From Linyphia triangularis (lineage: Eukaryota > Arthropoda > Arachnida > Araneae > Linyphiidae): a stretch of DNA of 64,000 nt. Shown in pieces: positions 46,441 through 57,868 of the stretch. The notes under the pieces were generated by a model that was given only the letters and a program-made list of their open reading frames with translations, made no database searches and had not been told where the DNA came from. Numbering within the stretch: the stretch's first letter is position 1; every line of letters starts with the position of its first letter. Location of the stretch: assembly GCA_963978545.1 (NCBI GenBank), contig OZ021731.1, positions 58,143,242 through 58,207,241 of the forward strand, given 5' to 3'. The position numbers were made by a program, and so were the translations under genes.

Positions 46441-47643
46441 TAGATTCTTAAGCAATTAAAATATTAATTACATGTGAATAAAAACTGAATTTCATTCAAA
46501 CTGTGTTTACCATTTGTTTTTTTAGTATCTTGTGCACACTCATATCAGGGATCCTTTTTAATCAAAACTATATTCTTAAAAATATTTGTTTTCCATTTGC
46601 AGGAAATTCTCATAACATAATTATAGACTAAACTATAGTAAATTATCGATTGGACTTATTAGTTGCCATTGGTATTTTGAAATCTACTTCTATAAAGTTT
46701 GTTTTTCAATTGTTGAATAGCAGTACAAGCTTTTCCTCTTTGGATGCTTGGTAGAGACAAATATGTACTGACGAAGTAATGCCAAGATGGTTTCTTAGAT
46801 AATTGAAAATCGTCTATGTGTTTGAATATAAAAAGAAATAAGCTTGTGTTGGCCACCCAACAATTGAACTTCATGGGAGTGAATTTCAAAGTTCAAATTG
46901 GCTCTTAAGCGTTTAAATACAGTACTGTGAGAAAACTGACAGGACTACCAAGTTACATAGGTAAATAAAGGTTTAAGAAGTAAAAATTTTATACAACTTA
47001 ATTGCATTTGAAAATTATATCCGTTCCTTAAATATTTGAAGCAACATACTTATTGATAGGCACAATCTTTATTAATCTTGATCAACCTTTACCCGTAAAA
47101 AACTATGAAGATTACTATTCAATAACAGTTTATCTCATTACCCACCATAAAATCACAGAATCTGAGCAATCTAAAAATCTATTCATAAACTTAATAAAAT
47201 GAAAATGCTCACAGTTAACTTTGAGGGGATATTTTAAGTAGAAATTAAAACATAGAACAATTTGCATTATGATTTCATTAAAAGAAATTCAAGGACTTCT
47301 TTCACACTTTAAAAGAGTCCTCTTCTACACATTCCTGGCAATACGATTTAGACGAGACTATAACCCTTTTACACTCTTAACTTAATGATCTCCATCAAGC
47401 CACGAGGCTCTTAAGCCAAAGTCGTTTTATTTCGGAAGCTTTCAGAAAAGCGTCTTTTTAATTATCCGTTCCTTTTCCTGGTTTTCTGTCCTGTCAACCA
47501 CTTTCGAATTCTAGGAAATGAGATCTAGGGGGAAATAGATGTATTTGCAGTGATACGTACTGTATTGAACCCATTTATAACTTATGTCTAGGTAAAGGCT
47601 GCAAATAGGCAGATAGACAAGTTATATATTTCGGTTAAATGTA
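46441..47643. other. A+T-rich intergenic DNA
   Basis: No gene recognised. An open frame at 46659-46889 (minus) lacks support. About 47290-47530 has somewhat higher complexity without a coding signature. Confidence 0.45.
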
Positions 47644-47647
47644 TTAA

Positions 47648-47859
47648 AGGGACTTGGTACCGTTCAAACTTTTTTTATTTATTTAAGCTTTTAAAATTAT
47701 AATTTTTACTTATTTGGAAGTATTACTAAATAAAAAGTAAATTTTATTTTTAAAAAAAAGTTCACACAGTGCTCTAAATTTTCAAAATTTTAAATTTTTT
47801 AAAAAAAATTATCAAATTTCAAATTCTATCTTTTTCATTTTTTAATTTTTTTTTTCTGA

Positions 47860-47890
<31 letters not shown>

Positions 47891-48373
47891 TTTAGTAATA
47901 TATTCTAACTTTTTAGGCATTGGATTTAGAATAAGTAAAATAGTTTTCGAAAAAACGATAATTACTGTACCTATGTATAAAAAAAAAACATAAAAAACGG
48001 GTATTTTTCAACATTTAAATTTGTAAAAAAAGTTATTATTTTATTCAAAAATTCATGTTTTGTCAAATAGATATTAGGAATGACACACAAAAAAATTCAA
48101 GTCATTTCATTAATATTTGCAGAAGTTTTAGCATTTGAGTAAGGTGGGAATTTAAAAAATTACTAACAGAGAAAAATGCGTTCGAAACATCGAAAGAGCT
48201 ATTGCAGCAATGCTAAATTCTCAATAAAAAATAGTTTTTCTGCATTTGCAATTATTGGATCAGCTTAAAAACTTGCCACAGTAAGGAGAAGGTTTCAAAG
48301 ATTATAAACATGTAAAAAATAGAAAATTTATATTTTTATTATTTTTTCTGAAAACAAGGGATACCAAGTCACC
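47648..48373 (+). mobile_element. TTAA-flanked element (GGGACTTGGTACC ends), uninterrupted copy
   Basis: TTAA at 47644-47647 and 48374-48377 bracket ends AGGGACTTGGTACC and AGGTGACTTGGTATCCC (the right end read inward). It is collinear with 21528-23192 without that copy's two nested insertions, and it serves as the empty site for both. Confidence 0.85.
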
Positions 48374-48377
48374 TTAA

Positions 48378-50371
48378 ATATTATTCGGCATATTCTTTAC
48401 GTTATTGACTTTGTATTAGTTCGAGAGCCTGTGATTATTGTATAGTAAGTTCTTAAGGTACTCTCAAGTATCTTCAGTAGTGTAACACAATTTTTGTTTT
48501 ATATAATGGTAAATAGTGAATAGATTTCTTTTTAAAGTTATATTTTTTTAAATGGACCTTATGCAGCATGAAAATAGAAATTGAGTTGCCTTAATGGCCA
48601 CAGCATTTAGGCAATCGCAACACACCTTTAAAAGCATTCGCTTTTATTTATTTACTATTTTTTCTTGTTTAAATTTTGGAAATTCTTTAAAATATTTTAT
48701 TGTCGAATTATACTACTCGCATTTTAAAAATTCTAAATGTACAATTGCATAGAATGAGAAAAATTGTAGCATAATATTCCATACGTGAACATAAATAAAG
48801 ACACATATTCACCATTACATCAGATAACAATGCATCTGTGACGTCAAATGTATAATTCTCATTAGCAGCTATACAACAGACTTAAGAGTGATGGTAATGC
48901 TAGGAGTTAAACAAGATGGGCGCTAGGCTACAGATGGATTTTTTTTTCAGGAAAATTTTCACGCTAGGATATAAAAACCTACAGAAAATGGAATAAAATT
49001 GAGTTTGAAATATGGAGCTATTTTGAAAGGAGCTCAGCGCTTATTTTTGTAAAGTCTGATTTTTCTCGGCGCTTAAAGCTGTGCGATGCGAAACTTCGTG
49101 TTTGTCAAAGTCTCATCCATATTATTTGTCTCTTCTCATCCCATATTTGCATCCACATATCAATAGTTTTGCAGTTTCTTAACTTGTCACTTATATACGT
49201 CAAAACATTAAAAAGGTTTCTATTCAGTTTACGAGAAATACAAAATACCCCAACTTGGGACAACATTTTTCTAGTTATCTAGATTATTATCCGTGGTATC
49301 TAGATTATTCAGAAATTTTTCTTGTTTAGATTCAGTTAGAGAAAGAGTAACATTTTTAGATGAACAACAATATAAGTTTGACTTCATTATATATTAGGTG
49401 AGGTGCTCGGCTTTGCCCAGATTCAAAAGTCGTGACTCGTTACAACCTGGTTTAAACTGATTCAGTCGATTACATACTATGATTATGTCAGTCTATGCTA
49501 GATCTAAGTAAACCAATAAATAATGTATAAATATTCTTGGTTGATTTGGTTGATTTTTATTTTCATTGCGCAAGGGCATTTCAAGGACCAAACTGCGCCG
49601 ATAAATATCCTTGGATGCTATGAGATTTACAAATTCGTTATATATTTCAAATTGGTTAAATCTAATAGCTACTTAAGCGTGATAGGGTAAGCTTTTTCAG
49701 TCTGGATGATGGTAATTTGCAACTTCCATTTTGAAATTTTATACGACTTGCACATTTTTACCATTCTTGTACACACGTGCAAAAGGACTGGCTGTAAATT
49801 CAACAATGTTTGAAATTGTAAAATTACACGCAATGATTTAAATAAATTCAAAAAGTTTTTGGATTACAAGTAATAATGTTCTGAAATCTGATTTGATTTC
49901 AACAGCAATAAAATCATTAACGAAGTGGTGTGACTGGAATGGGCACAATTATACTACGGTTGAGCATCGACTAAACAAAACAATTGGTTTGTTGGAGTTT
50001 AACGGCGCAAGGGCAATACGTGAGCCATACTGCGTCCATACAAAACCATTGGGCTTGGGTTGTTCGGATAACCGATCATTTACGGAATTTTTTACCAGTA
50101 TCATAGAGCAACATAAACAAGCAACGAGTGATATTAAACACAAAACTGTATATTCTGTATCACTCTTCTTACAAATAACTTTGCATAAAGTAATAATATA
50201 TTAGAGTAGACCTGTAGTTTAGAAAAAAAGTTTTTTTTTTTAATTTGCTGACAGATGTGGTTTGGGTTAACAGATATTTTAGGGTGGTAGTTATTCGGAT
50301 AACCTAAACTCTGGTATACGAGTAAAATCCCGGGAATAACTTTTGATCTCCCGTGTGACAGAGGCTCCTGA
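48378..50371. other. A+T-rich intergenic DNA
   Basis: No gene supported. A plus-strand frame at 49893-50204 and the opposite frame over it lack splice or family evidence. Confidence 0.45.
49545..49606 (-). repeat. Diverged SINE 3' module
   Basis: GGTTGATTTTTATTTTCATT, GCGCAAGGGC and then AAACTGCGCC follow the same order as the 3' end of the tRNA-derived SINEs (GGTTG...GGCGC...AGGGCTATAATGCGCC, plus-strand view) but with a different spacer. No tRNA head was seen. Confidence 0.45.
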
Positions 50372-50623
50372 ACTGCAATTTCTAGACTAGCTAGCGGTTA
50401 CATCAAGTGCCCCATATTCATCGAGGACAGGAAGGCCTTCACCACCTGCTCCAAGTGCCATGACCACCAGGATTCACCTGAGCATTTAAAGGACTGTTTG
50501 AAACTTTCAAGGAATGACATTTATCAAGATCATCTTCTTGTAATAGACTTTCTTAGAGTCAATGGACTCATGGATCTTGTCCGACTCCTTCAGACATGGA
50601 GGATAAGCAACAACAACACCTAA
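50372..50623 (+). pseudogene. C-terminal end of a non-LTR retrotransposon polyprotein
   Basis: An 83-codon frame bounded by TGA upstream and TAA at 50621 reads GYIKCPIFIEDRKAFTTC, then a zinc-knuckle-like TCSKCHDHQDSPEHLKDC (C-x2-C-x8-H-x3-C), then VNGLMDLVRLLQTW. This is the tail after the RNase H region in many arthropod jockey/I-like elements (SGHIKxLxF...C..C...SPEHxLxC...GLMDL). The reverse transcriptase is absent, so this is a 5'-truncated copy. Confidence 0.72.
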
Positions 50624-50973
50624 ACTCTACGATATATGAACTTTTTATTATTTGCTAACTTTGTTTAACTGGGTTTAAAGGATGATTATTGCAACCCTTC
50701 AATTCTCACTTTCTAGACAGTTTGCTATAAGACAAATTTAAATAGTGATTGGGTCTGCTTTTTAACTCCGGACAAAATTAGTGAACATTCCCAGGTACAT
50801 GTAATACATCTGCATTTAAAATAAATATTAAGGACAGACAGTATCGCTAAAATATCCTTACCCATGTAAAACATTTAAATCATATCCCCCCCCCCCACTT
50901 TTGAATATTTACCAACAATTTATATACTTTTTTTTCAGGCATATTATATGAAAATAAGAAATTAAAAACTCAC
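50624..50973. other. Spacer
   Basis: A+T-rich with a C run near 50887. A plus-strand TTTTTTTTCAG acceptor-like string at about 50929-50939 has no coding frame after it. Confidence 0.35.
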
Positions 50974-51262
50974 CTTGCCACACAAGCTCAAAATTCTTCC
51001 ACTTCCTTCTAAAACTGTCTATAATTGATACATCTTCCCTAGCGTCTGTCCACATAAGCCAAAATAACGCACATTACACCATTTCGAGCGCAGTACATAT
51101 CTATTCAACTTTTCCACTTGAGAAAACATTGTATCCATCAAGAAGTTTGTAACTTTGAAATTGCTCTTTCTTATACCAGAAGCGGGTCTGTCAATGTACA
51201 AATAAACAAATCCAAAAGTGACATCGGGACAAAGTACATGGTCGTCAAGGAGCACAGTATGT
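50974..51262 (-). other. Possible exon with strong splice signals but mixed frames
   Basis: On the minus strand a T10-TAG acceptor precedes 51262 and a consensus donor (CAAG|GTGAGT) follows 50974. The first frame is open for about 80 codons (HTVLLDDHVLCPDVTFGFVY onward) and stops at TAG (51021-51019). Before the donor, another frame reads DVSIIDSFRRKWKNFELVWQ. A second good acceptor (TACATTGACAG) lies at 51188. I read this as a degraded or misassembled coding exon, or a transcribed untranslated one. The family is not recognised. Confidence 0.28.
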
Positions 51263-52065
51263 CTAAAAAAAAAACATCCAATGGTTCCATCAAATTGATC
51301 ATTTTACTTATACTCAACTTTTATTTGCATAACTGACCTAAAAGCTCCAATTTCTTAAAATAATCACGACTCATTGTGTTCATTGAGTTCTTAAACGCAA
51401 AACACACCTATGCTCAAAATCATCAACACGTTCAAAACAAACAGGCAGGCTCTGCCGGAAGTGAATTATCAGAAGACGCGGCAAGTCCACCAATCTGAGA
51501 TGACCTGGTATTTGTTGCCAAACAACAAATCATACATAAATCTTTTAAATCAACCGTAGCACTGGACCCTAGCGTAAGGATCGGCAGATTGGGGATCCGA
51601 AGCAACATATGCTGGTCTTTTCATGGGTATTTGCGCCTCTTCAAGTTATAAGTTAATCAACTTAAGAATAAACTGATCAAGCAGTAAATGGTAACAAATT
51701 TGTGGTTTGTTTGGGTAATCCCATCACAAAGTTACTGCGTAATCTCAAACCCGAAAAATGAGGAAAACGAACGAAACACAGAGAAACGAGTCGAGTGGAA
51801 CTGTTCTCAAATGCCAACTTAAAATCCGCATCTACTGTCCCCGCTGTTATCTTCTTAGTCTTCTTAGTAAGTGCAATAGAATTTCTCTCACCATTATCAC
51901 AGTCTCAGTTGCATTGAGATTTTGTTGACTTCGTTGTTCTTTTTTCCGACTGAGGAAGATAGAACCTTGCACTAACCGCGAAAAGTTCCGATATAAACAT
52001 TTCACGGTTGCGTACATTGTTAAAACTCCTTTTGCATTTGTTTTTTACTTACAAATCCATACGTA
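51263..52065. other. Intergenic DNA
   Basis: Less A+T-rich than average (51400-51620) but no exon or repeat could be assigned. Confidence 0.4.
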
Positions 52066-52632
52066 ATGCATAAGGTAATGAATGTATAGTATTCGGTCAA
52101 AAAAAAAAAAATCTTTTTGTATTTATCCACATTTTGGAACATCCAGATCTCAAAAAAGTGATCTAGAAAAAATGTGTCTGTGGTCAGCATAACTCGCCAA
52201 CAAATTTACCTACGATGTTCAAATTTGGTATGAGGCTTAATAGTGACCATGGAACCTACCATTAAGATTTTCGTCAAAATGGCTGTAGTACTGCCTCTTA
52301 AGGTGTTCTAAACTTCCCCACCTTCGAAATTCCCATAGAAATGCGACAAAAGCGCAATAAGTTAAAAAAACGAGTGCCTTTGACACAGAGTTCTCTTTCC
52401 TAGTGCATACCTCATCAACGATCGTTTTTTCTTCTCTGCTCAGTTTCACTTACAAGAATGGATAATATAAGTTTATCGCTAAAGTCACATGCAAAAAAAA
52501 TTATCGCAAAGAATTTCGCAAACTGTCCATTTTTACTAAATGAATGATGAAAATATAAATATGGTAAATGACACAAATCCAAGTCAGTATTATAGTGTAA
52601 TTGAAAATTGTGCGATGTTCCACACCCCTACT
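52066..52632 (-). mobile_element. Non-autonomous dispersed element, copy 3 (TTATGCTGACCAC family)
   Basis: On the minus strand it runs from GGGTGTGGAACATCGCACAA to CATTACCTTATGCATTACG and contains the family's TTATGCTGACCACAGACAC phrase, a T/A run and the GAAACTGAGCAGAGAAG block. Confidence 0.75.
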
Positions 52633-53463
52633 TATATATTATATTGGAAAAACTTAACCTCGATTTAATCCAAAAGACACAGAAAATTGATATTTGGAAA
52701 ATTGCTAATTTAAAAAAGAATATGGTATATTGTATGCTTTTATTCCAAACAAAAATGGGTTACCAACTATTTCATCTGCCATGATTTTTGTACCATTGTT
52801 ATGCTTTAAAAAAGATATAAAAATTCTTACAGATAAAAGATCCTATTGGTATTGCATACATTTACTTTGCAGCTGTATAAAAATTTCGAGATTATGATTA
52901 TTGAATGTTTAGCTATTAATGCAGAAAAGTGTGCCTGCCCTTGGCCTAGCGGAAAGTCTTTGTAATTATTCCATTCATTTTCACTGTACAATTCATTTGC
53001 ACATTATATTATGGGAAGGAATAACCAAAGGAATAGAATAGTTATTTCCTCACTTGAGTTCAAGTTGTCAGTGGACAATGGACTTTCTGAACTTGAGTTC
53101 TTGACTGATAAAACCCAAAAGAAAAAACAGAATAATTGCATGTCTCATTAAAAATTGGATTAAATTTAATTGCAATTAAAATATTACTTTCAACAACCCT
53201 ATATGTAAATACCCTATAAATAAAGTAATAAAATTATTACATTCAGTCAGAAAAAATTCGGCTGCTTTTTCCGTCTGTACTTTTTGCATCCACGTACTTT
53301 ATACTTATATCTATTTAAGCATATTTAGATATTTTTATTTTCTTCAAAAATACCATTTTAACGTACACTAAAGAAATAGATTTTTTACTTTTAACATACA
53401 TGATTCGTTTATTGCTCCAGAGTCATTTTAACATCCCATAAAAAATCACTTGGAAAATGTTAT
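52633..53463. other. A+T-rich intergenic DNA
   Basis: No gene recognised. Confidence 0.45.
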
Positions 53464-53739
53464 TTACAGGCGCGTATACACTAAAGTCTTCCACAAGTTG
53501 CGGCAATTTGTTGCTTTTTCTACAAAATACAGCAACTTTTTCTGTCTTCCACTAAATTTTGGTTTCCCGCCGTTTAATGTAAAGATCAAAGAAAGTTGAC
53601 AACTAAAAGTGGAAGATTTGTTGCTGCGCGCTTTGCGCTAGCAACTTGTTGGAAACTAGTGGAGAACTGTTGCACCTCCACGTACCCTGCACGTAACGTC
53701 AGGCGCTAGCATCCCACCGCCCTACTCAAACCACGACCG

Positions 53740-54186
53740 TCAGTGCACGTGTGTACTACAGCTGCAGATGTTTTCGTGTGTTTTCGTTGTGTTTGATTTT
53801 GAGATTTTAAACAAATAACCAAGACTTGTGTACGAATCAACAGTAGCCAAAAAACGTAATGTAACTGCTAGTTTTTCTTTGACAGGTACTGCTCTCCTGT
53901 AGTTAGTGTCACGTTTCTTGATTTTATGTCCGATCATTGAAATAAAATACTCATAGTCACTACTGGTTATTCTCAGAAAGTTATTGACACTCCCGTCGCA
54001 CCTCAGCTCACCACTCAACGGATTGACGTCATATTCTCGGAGATCAGATATCATGTCACTTCCACTGTACCTATCCCTAGTCTTCAATCAGGGTCTCACC
54101 CAACATCTTCAGGGACCTCTTGTACAGTGGCTGGCTATGATGACAAGGGCAGCCGAGGCAATAATTACGTCTATTTCGTGCGACAT
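53740..54186 (-). pseudogene. Harbinger transposase N-terminal part, two stops, catalytic domain lost
   Basis: From an ATG at 54186 the frame reads MSHEIDVIIASAALVIIASH, a stop, then RCWVRP, a second stop where the family has Trp (WVRPW), then LKTRDRYSGSDMISDLRE, NNFLRITSSDYEYFISMIG, KKRDTNYRRAVPVKEKLAVT and LRFLATVDSYTSLGYLFKIS. These are the conserved opening segments of HARBI1-type nucleases (FLRMS..F..L...I, DTxxRxAIxxxERLAxTLRFLATG). After the SLxYLFxIS helix the match ends within a few codons, so the DDE nuclease core is deleted. Confidence 0.85.
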
Positions 54187-54201
54187 CCTTGACACTACAG
54201 C

Positions 54202-54345
54202 CTTTCGCGCCAATTCTTTGCCAACAAGTTTTCCACTTGTTGCTCTAAATTTGAGAGAGCAACTTTTAGTTTTCTACAAAAAAAAATTCCACTTGTTGCT
54301 CTAATTTAAGAGCAACTTTTAGTTTTCTACAAACAATGTTTTGTC
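54202..54345. repeat. Subterminal tandem duplication in the Harbinger element
   Basis: A unit of about 60 bp holding CCACTTGTTGCTCTAA, a short spacer, AGAGCAACTTTTAGTTTTCT and ACAAA occurs twice in a row. Each unit is also palindromic (GTTGCTCT/AGAGCAAC). Confidence 0.75.
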
Positions 54346-54384
54346 AACTTTTAGTTGTCAACTTTGGTGTAAACGCACCTTAAG

Positions 54385-54876
54385 ACTAACTTCAATCGTG
54401 TTTAGACTAACTTCGATTTTAGGTGTGGATTTCAAATCTGCGGAAGCCTAATTAACCCTCTTCCCGTCATCCAATCGGTCTGAAACTTAGCAGATAGAAT
54501 GCATCGACATCGAATCCATCACATGTCGGGTCTGTTACTGTCACTAAAAGGTCACTTTTGAGGAATACTAATAAACTAACTTGCCATCATCAAGTCGCAC
54601 TAAAATATTATTTACCCTACCATTTAAGAAACTTTCCTGTAGACAATTTCTTTTAAATTAATAAAGTTTTTCATCCAGAAAAAAGGCTTTTGCATGCGAG
54701 TGCATAGCTTTACGTTCATTCCCGATAAATAAATTTTGAAACTTAGTTTGCCGCTCATTTTTCTGATAGAAATGTTTTTGATATTTAAAATTAGATGCCA
54801 ACATTAAGCACACACTATTTACAGAATCGGCGCTGTGTTAACGAATATAAAAATTGGTAATGTATTTACAGGATTT
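54385..54876 (+). mobile_element. ATCCAATCG dispersed repeat, near-complete copy abutting the Harbinger element
   Basis: It begins near AGACTAACTTCGATTTTAGG and ends TTTACAGGATTT, with the ATCCAATCGGTCTGAAACTT and CTGTCACTAAAAGGTCAC phrases in family order. Its left edge is close to the Harbinger TTA target, so one may have inserted beside the other. Confidence 0.65.
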
Positions 54877-54879
54877 ATA

Positions 54880-55069
54880 TTATAAACTTTATTTTTATTG
54901 ATTTTATTATTACCATTATTTTTGTTTTGGTATCGGTTGGTACTTGAAGGGAAGATTCCCAATTATCTTTAAGAAGATGCAAGGACACAAATTATTGGAT
55001 CAAGATATAATAACCTGAGGCAAGTACCAATTGATAGCTGTCAAGCTTTTGAACCTTTAATGTCGGAGT
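54880..55069. other. Intergenic DNA
   Basis: Nothing recognised. Confidence 0.35.
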
Positions 55070-55250
55070 CTAGAAAACTCGCAGGCCCGAATGACAACAC
55101 GCAGCATGATTGTCATAATCACCGCAGTGTCTACCTTTTATACTGCAATAAAGACAAGAGACTGGCTCTTTATTCTTCATAAGCAAGTCTACACACCATT
55201 GATTGGTTGAATGAAATTTGATGGCGCAGAAACAGTTGGCTAAACTGCGC
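55070..55250 (-). other. Cys/His-rich coding-like patch overlapping a SINE-like 3' module
   Basis: A minus-strand frame from a possible acceptor (GCTTGGCGCAG before 55244) reads LANCFCAIKFHSTNQWCVDL, KEPVSCLYCSIKGRHCGDYD and NHAACCHSGLRVF, then TAG at 55072-55070. The Cys/His spacing suggests zinc binding. However, about 55200-55250 on the plus strand (GGTTG...GGCGCA...AACTGCGCC) matches the 3' module of the SINEs, so the frame may be antisense to a retroposon. The two readings cannot be separated here. Confidence 0.3.
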
Positions 55251-56238
55251 CAAGCATATGTAAAAATACGACATAAAAACTAAAAGTTATTATTTCTTAA
55301 AGATGCAGGATTTTATAATGAGATGTTCATTTGAGTCATTGTTTAAAAGGGTGTGTAGGGTTAAAATTACAGATCCAAAGCGGTATTGAAGCTTGGTATT
55401 GAAAAGAGAGTACTCTGATAATATAAAATGTCAAGATTATCTTAAGATAAGATATTCTTGACATTTAAAATTGACTAAGTGTAAGGTGTTTGCGAGTCAA
55501 TGTATGTAAAATAACCTCATGTTCCATTTCTTTAAATTCCATATTCTCTTGCAGATGGTTGAATAGAGCGTAGTTCCTTGGATTGCTGGTCATTAAATAA
55601 GTCATTTACACACAACTGAACATGCATTGGCTTTCCAATTTACAAATGCTGTGGAGTAGATAATTTGAATGTCATTTTTAAAACTGCTTTATCTTTGCAA
55701 CTACAAAGAAGCTGCAGTCAAAATCATTATGACCAAATTTTATAATAAATAGCAGAACAGCTAGGATTGTATTTAAAGAAAAAATGTATTGAAAGTAATA
55801 AAACTAGTCATAATACAGTCAATTATCAAGAGTAAACATGGTTCGTCATAAGTAATACAGCTAATCATTAAAAGTAACCATAATCCATCAGAATTACGAG
55901 TTTCTCAGTAACTTGCTTAGAAATACTAACATGTAAAAGAGCACGAGTGTAAACATGGTCTGTTGGTCGCAAATCAATGTTCAACAACGATTTCTTCCGT
56001 TAAAAAACACATGCGTAAGACTAAAATTGAAGTCAATTATCCAGTTAACCTTAAGTCACGTACTGATAATAGTCAATAAAAATAGCACATGCAAACATTG
56101 CCCGCAATCGATAATTTGACCAAAGAAATCAGGCTAAAAGAGTCAAACTCATCGAATATCCGGTTTGTCATTTAAAAAAATTCCCTCCATGACCACCAGA
56201 AACTAAAGCCATTGCCAATAAAGTTATTTCAGAGCCCA
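55251..56238. other. Region downstream of the two-exon gene
   Basis: It should contain that gene's 3' untranslated region on the minus strand, but I see no AATAAA close to the stop. Otherwise A+T-rich, with a short inverted repeat (TGTCAAGATTATCTTAAG/CTTAAGATAAGATATTCTTGACA-like) near 55429-55462. Confidence 0.4.
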
Positions 56239-56643
56239 TCAATGTTCTTCCTCCTCCAACTGTCCATACCCACAGAAGACTGGATCCTCATCAGACCACG
56301 GTTCCTGCTCTTCAGTTGTCGAACTTTCGACAGGGCTTGGGTCACGAACTCTGTCTGGTATATCAGGTAGCGGATTATGTAGTTGTGTCTCCCTGTAATC
56401 AGCTTTCATATACCTCCACATATTTCTTGGGTAGAGTTGTCCTTCCGGCCCGCGTATCATATCAGGTGGGGTGCCGTTCCGGGTCTGTAGCATGGGAGCG
56501 GCCGACCTGCTGACCGTTTCCAAGTTTCTGCCACCTGGTCTGGGATTGGCATTGATGGTGTCCAGGAGCTCACGGTCGTCTTGCTCATCCAGTGCTTCTT
56601 GGAGGGCAACCGAGTTCGCTGCGTCGGGGTATCGGTAGCGTTG
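56239..56643 (-). CDS. Exon 2 (last coding exon) of an unrecognised two-exon gene
   Basis: The exon carries 134 codons and a TGA (56241-56239). CTAAC (branch point), a TCATTCTTTCTTG tract and CAG precede it, a textbook acceptor. Reading in phase 0 from 56643 it starts QRYRYPDAANSVALQEALDE. A middle part follows with GPEGQLYPRNMWRYMKADYR, then a Pro/acidic C-terminus (NPLPDIPDRVRDPSPVESST ... EEEEH). No signal peptide, membrane segment or known fold was seen. The balance of charged residues suggests a soluble, partly disordered protein. G+C is about 55%, far above the surroundings, as expected for conserved coding DNA. It joins in phase to exon 1 at 58472-58522, giving a total of about 152 residues. 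A stop-skipping alternative donor (GG|GTATGG near 56265) is possible but weak. Confidence 0.72.
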   Translation of the reverse strand, partial: QRYRYPDAANSVALQEALDEQDDRELLDTINANPRPGGRNLETVSRSAAPMLQTRNGTPPDMIRGPEGQLYPRNMWRYMKADYRETQLHNPLPDIPDRVRDPSPVESSTTEEQEPWSDEDPVFCGYGQLEEEEH

Positions 56644-57689
56644 CTGCAAGAAAGAATGAGTTAGGAAGAGTTACCAGAGCCACAAGATCAAATACTCGTC
56701 TTTATGTTATCAGAGCTACAAGATCAAATACTGCCACAAGATCATTGGCGGATCCAGCGAGGGGCGGAGCGTTATTCATGGACCGCTCACGTTTTAATAT
56801 ACACTGTTCTCAGACTTTGGATGAAATCAATCAAGATTTGACTAATTCGCACTAAATGTTTTTAATATAAATGCTCTTATCTCAAAAAATGGAGATGAAA
56901 AAGCAAAGGACGAAGCAAGACAACACAGCAAATTATAGTTTGAAAATGTTCACTGTGTATATATTCGTTGTTAGATCGTTCCATCTATCATATTTAACAA
57001 TAATTTATTCTGAATCAAGTAGTTGTAGACAAATCTAATTTATTGTCGTTAATTCACACATAGCCAAAAATTGGGTCGCCTTTGTTATTAAGACTTTCTA
57101 CCTCTTTCTAACATATTCTGTAGAATTAAAGTTAAGTTACCCCATGGTATAGTAATGTATCTTAAGAGCAACAAAATTTACCTAAGCTATTCAACAGCCA
57201 CCGCCTCAAGAAAACTCTGGATTCACCTTTGCGCCAGATTGTATGATTCGTCTGAAGAAACACTTGTCATTCGTGTTTAGATTGCTTGAAATCAAGCAGA
57301 CTATGGATTCAGATTGTATATCCAAAATTGTAAGCAAAGTTATGGATAGTAAAGAAAGAAAATGAAAGGGCAACTTTATATTTTTACTCGCCTTTCTTGT
57401 AAATCGTGGGATTTTATTAGAGAAGGGCTAAGGATCTACACCAGAACTTGTCTCACAATTCAATTCTTGATAGTAAATCTCTCATTGAATGAGAAATAAC
57501 ATGAAATGGTAAACGCATTTCTTTACTTAATGAATTTGAAAGATCCTAAAAAACTCATTGATGTGAAAGATACTCAATTCTTTTAGAATTGCTTCTCAAA
57601 ATAAAACATCGACTTTGGCTCGTATATCTATACTCTGAAACCAGAATCAAAGTGAGAATTCTTTCTTAAACAGCGTGGTTTGTTTGTTA

Positions 57690-57868
57690 GGTTGGTTGTT
57701 TTCAGATTATCTAGCGCCGTCAGCAACACGAATGCTATAATGCGCCGAAACATTCGTCATTTAACAAGCCAACATACATTTACAAACACCCTTGCCTAAC
57801 ACGGGACTCGGACCCGCAACCTCGCGGTCTAGAAGCTAGAACACTAACCACTATACAGTTTGGTCGGC
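57690..57868 (-). mobile_element. tRNA-derived SINE, copy 4, in the intron
   Basis: Full length on the minus strand with a slightly mutated A box (TAGTGGTTAGTG) and a B box of GGTCCGAGTCC. GTTTGTTA on the left and GTTTGTTG on the right suggest a target duplication. Confidence 0.9.

Larger units (their letters stand above)
53467..54379 (-). mobile_element. PIF/Harbinger DNA transposon, internally deleted
   Basis: The ends AGGTGCGTTTACACCAAAGT (right, read inward) and AGGCGCGTATACACTAAAGT (left) match at 17 of 20. TTA lies outside each end (53464-53466 and 54380-54382), the 3-bp target typical of Harbinger. Subterminal GTTGCTC/GAGCAAC and CAACTTTTAGTT repeats are likely binding sites for the element's Myb-like partner protein. 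Only the N-terminal part of the transposase remains. Confidence 0.82.

Noticed and set aside
49893..50204. 103-codon plus-strand frame
   Set aside because: No signature, and the opposite strand is equally open. It sits between retrotransposon pieces.
53984..54304. 106-codon plus-strand frame
   Set aside because: It is antisense to the Harbinger transposase remnant.
56316..56513. Plus-strand frame opposite the two-exon gene
   Set aside because: It is the shadow of exon 2. Splice signals and codon character favour the minus strand.
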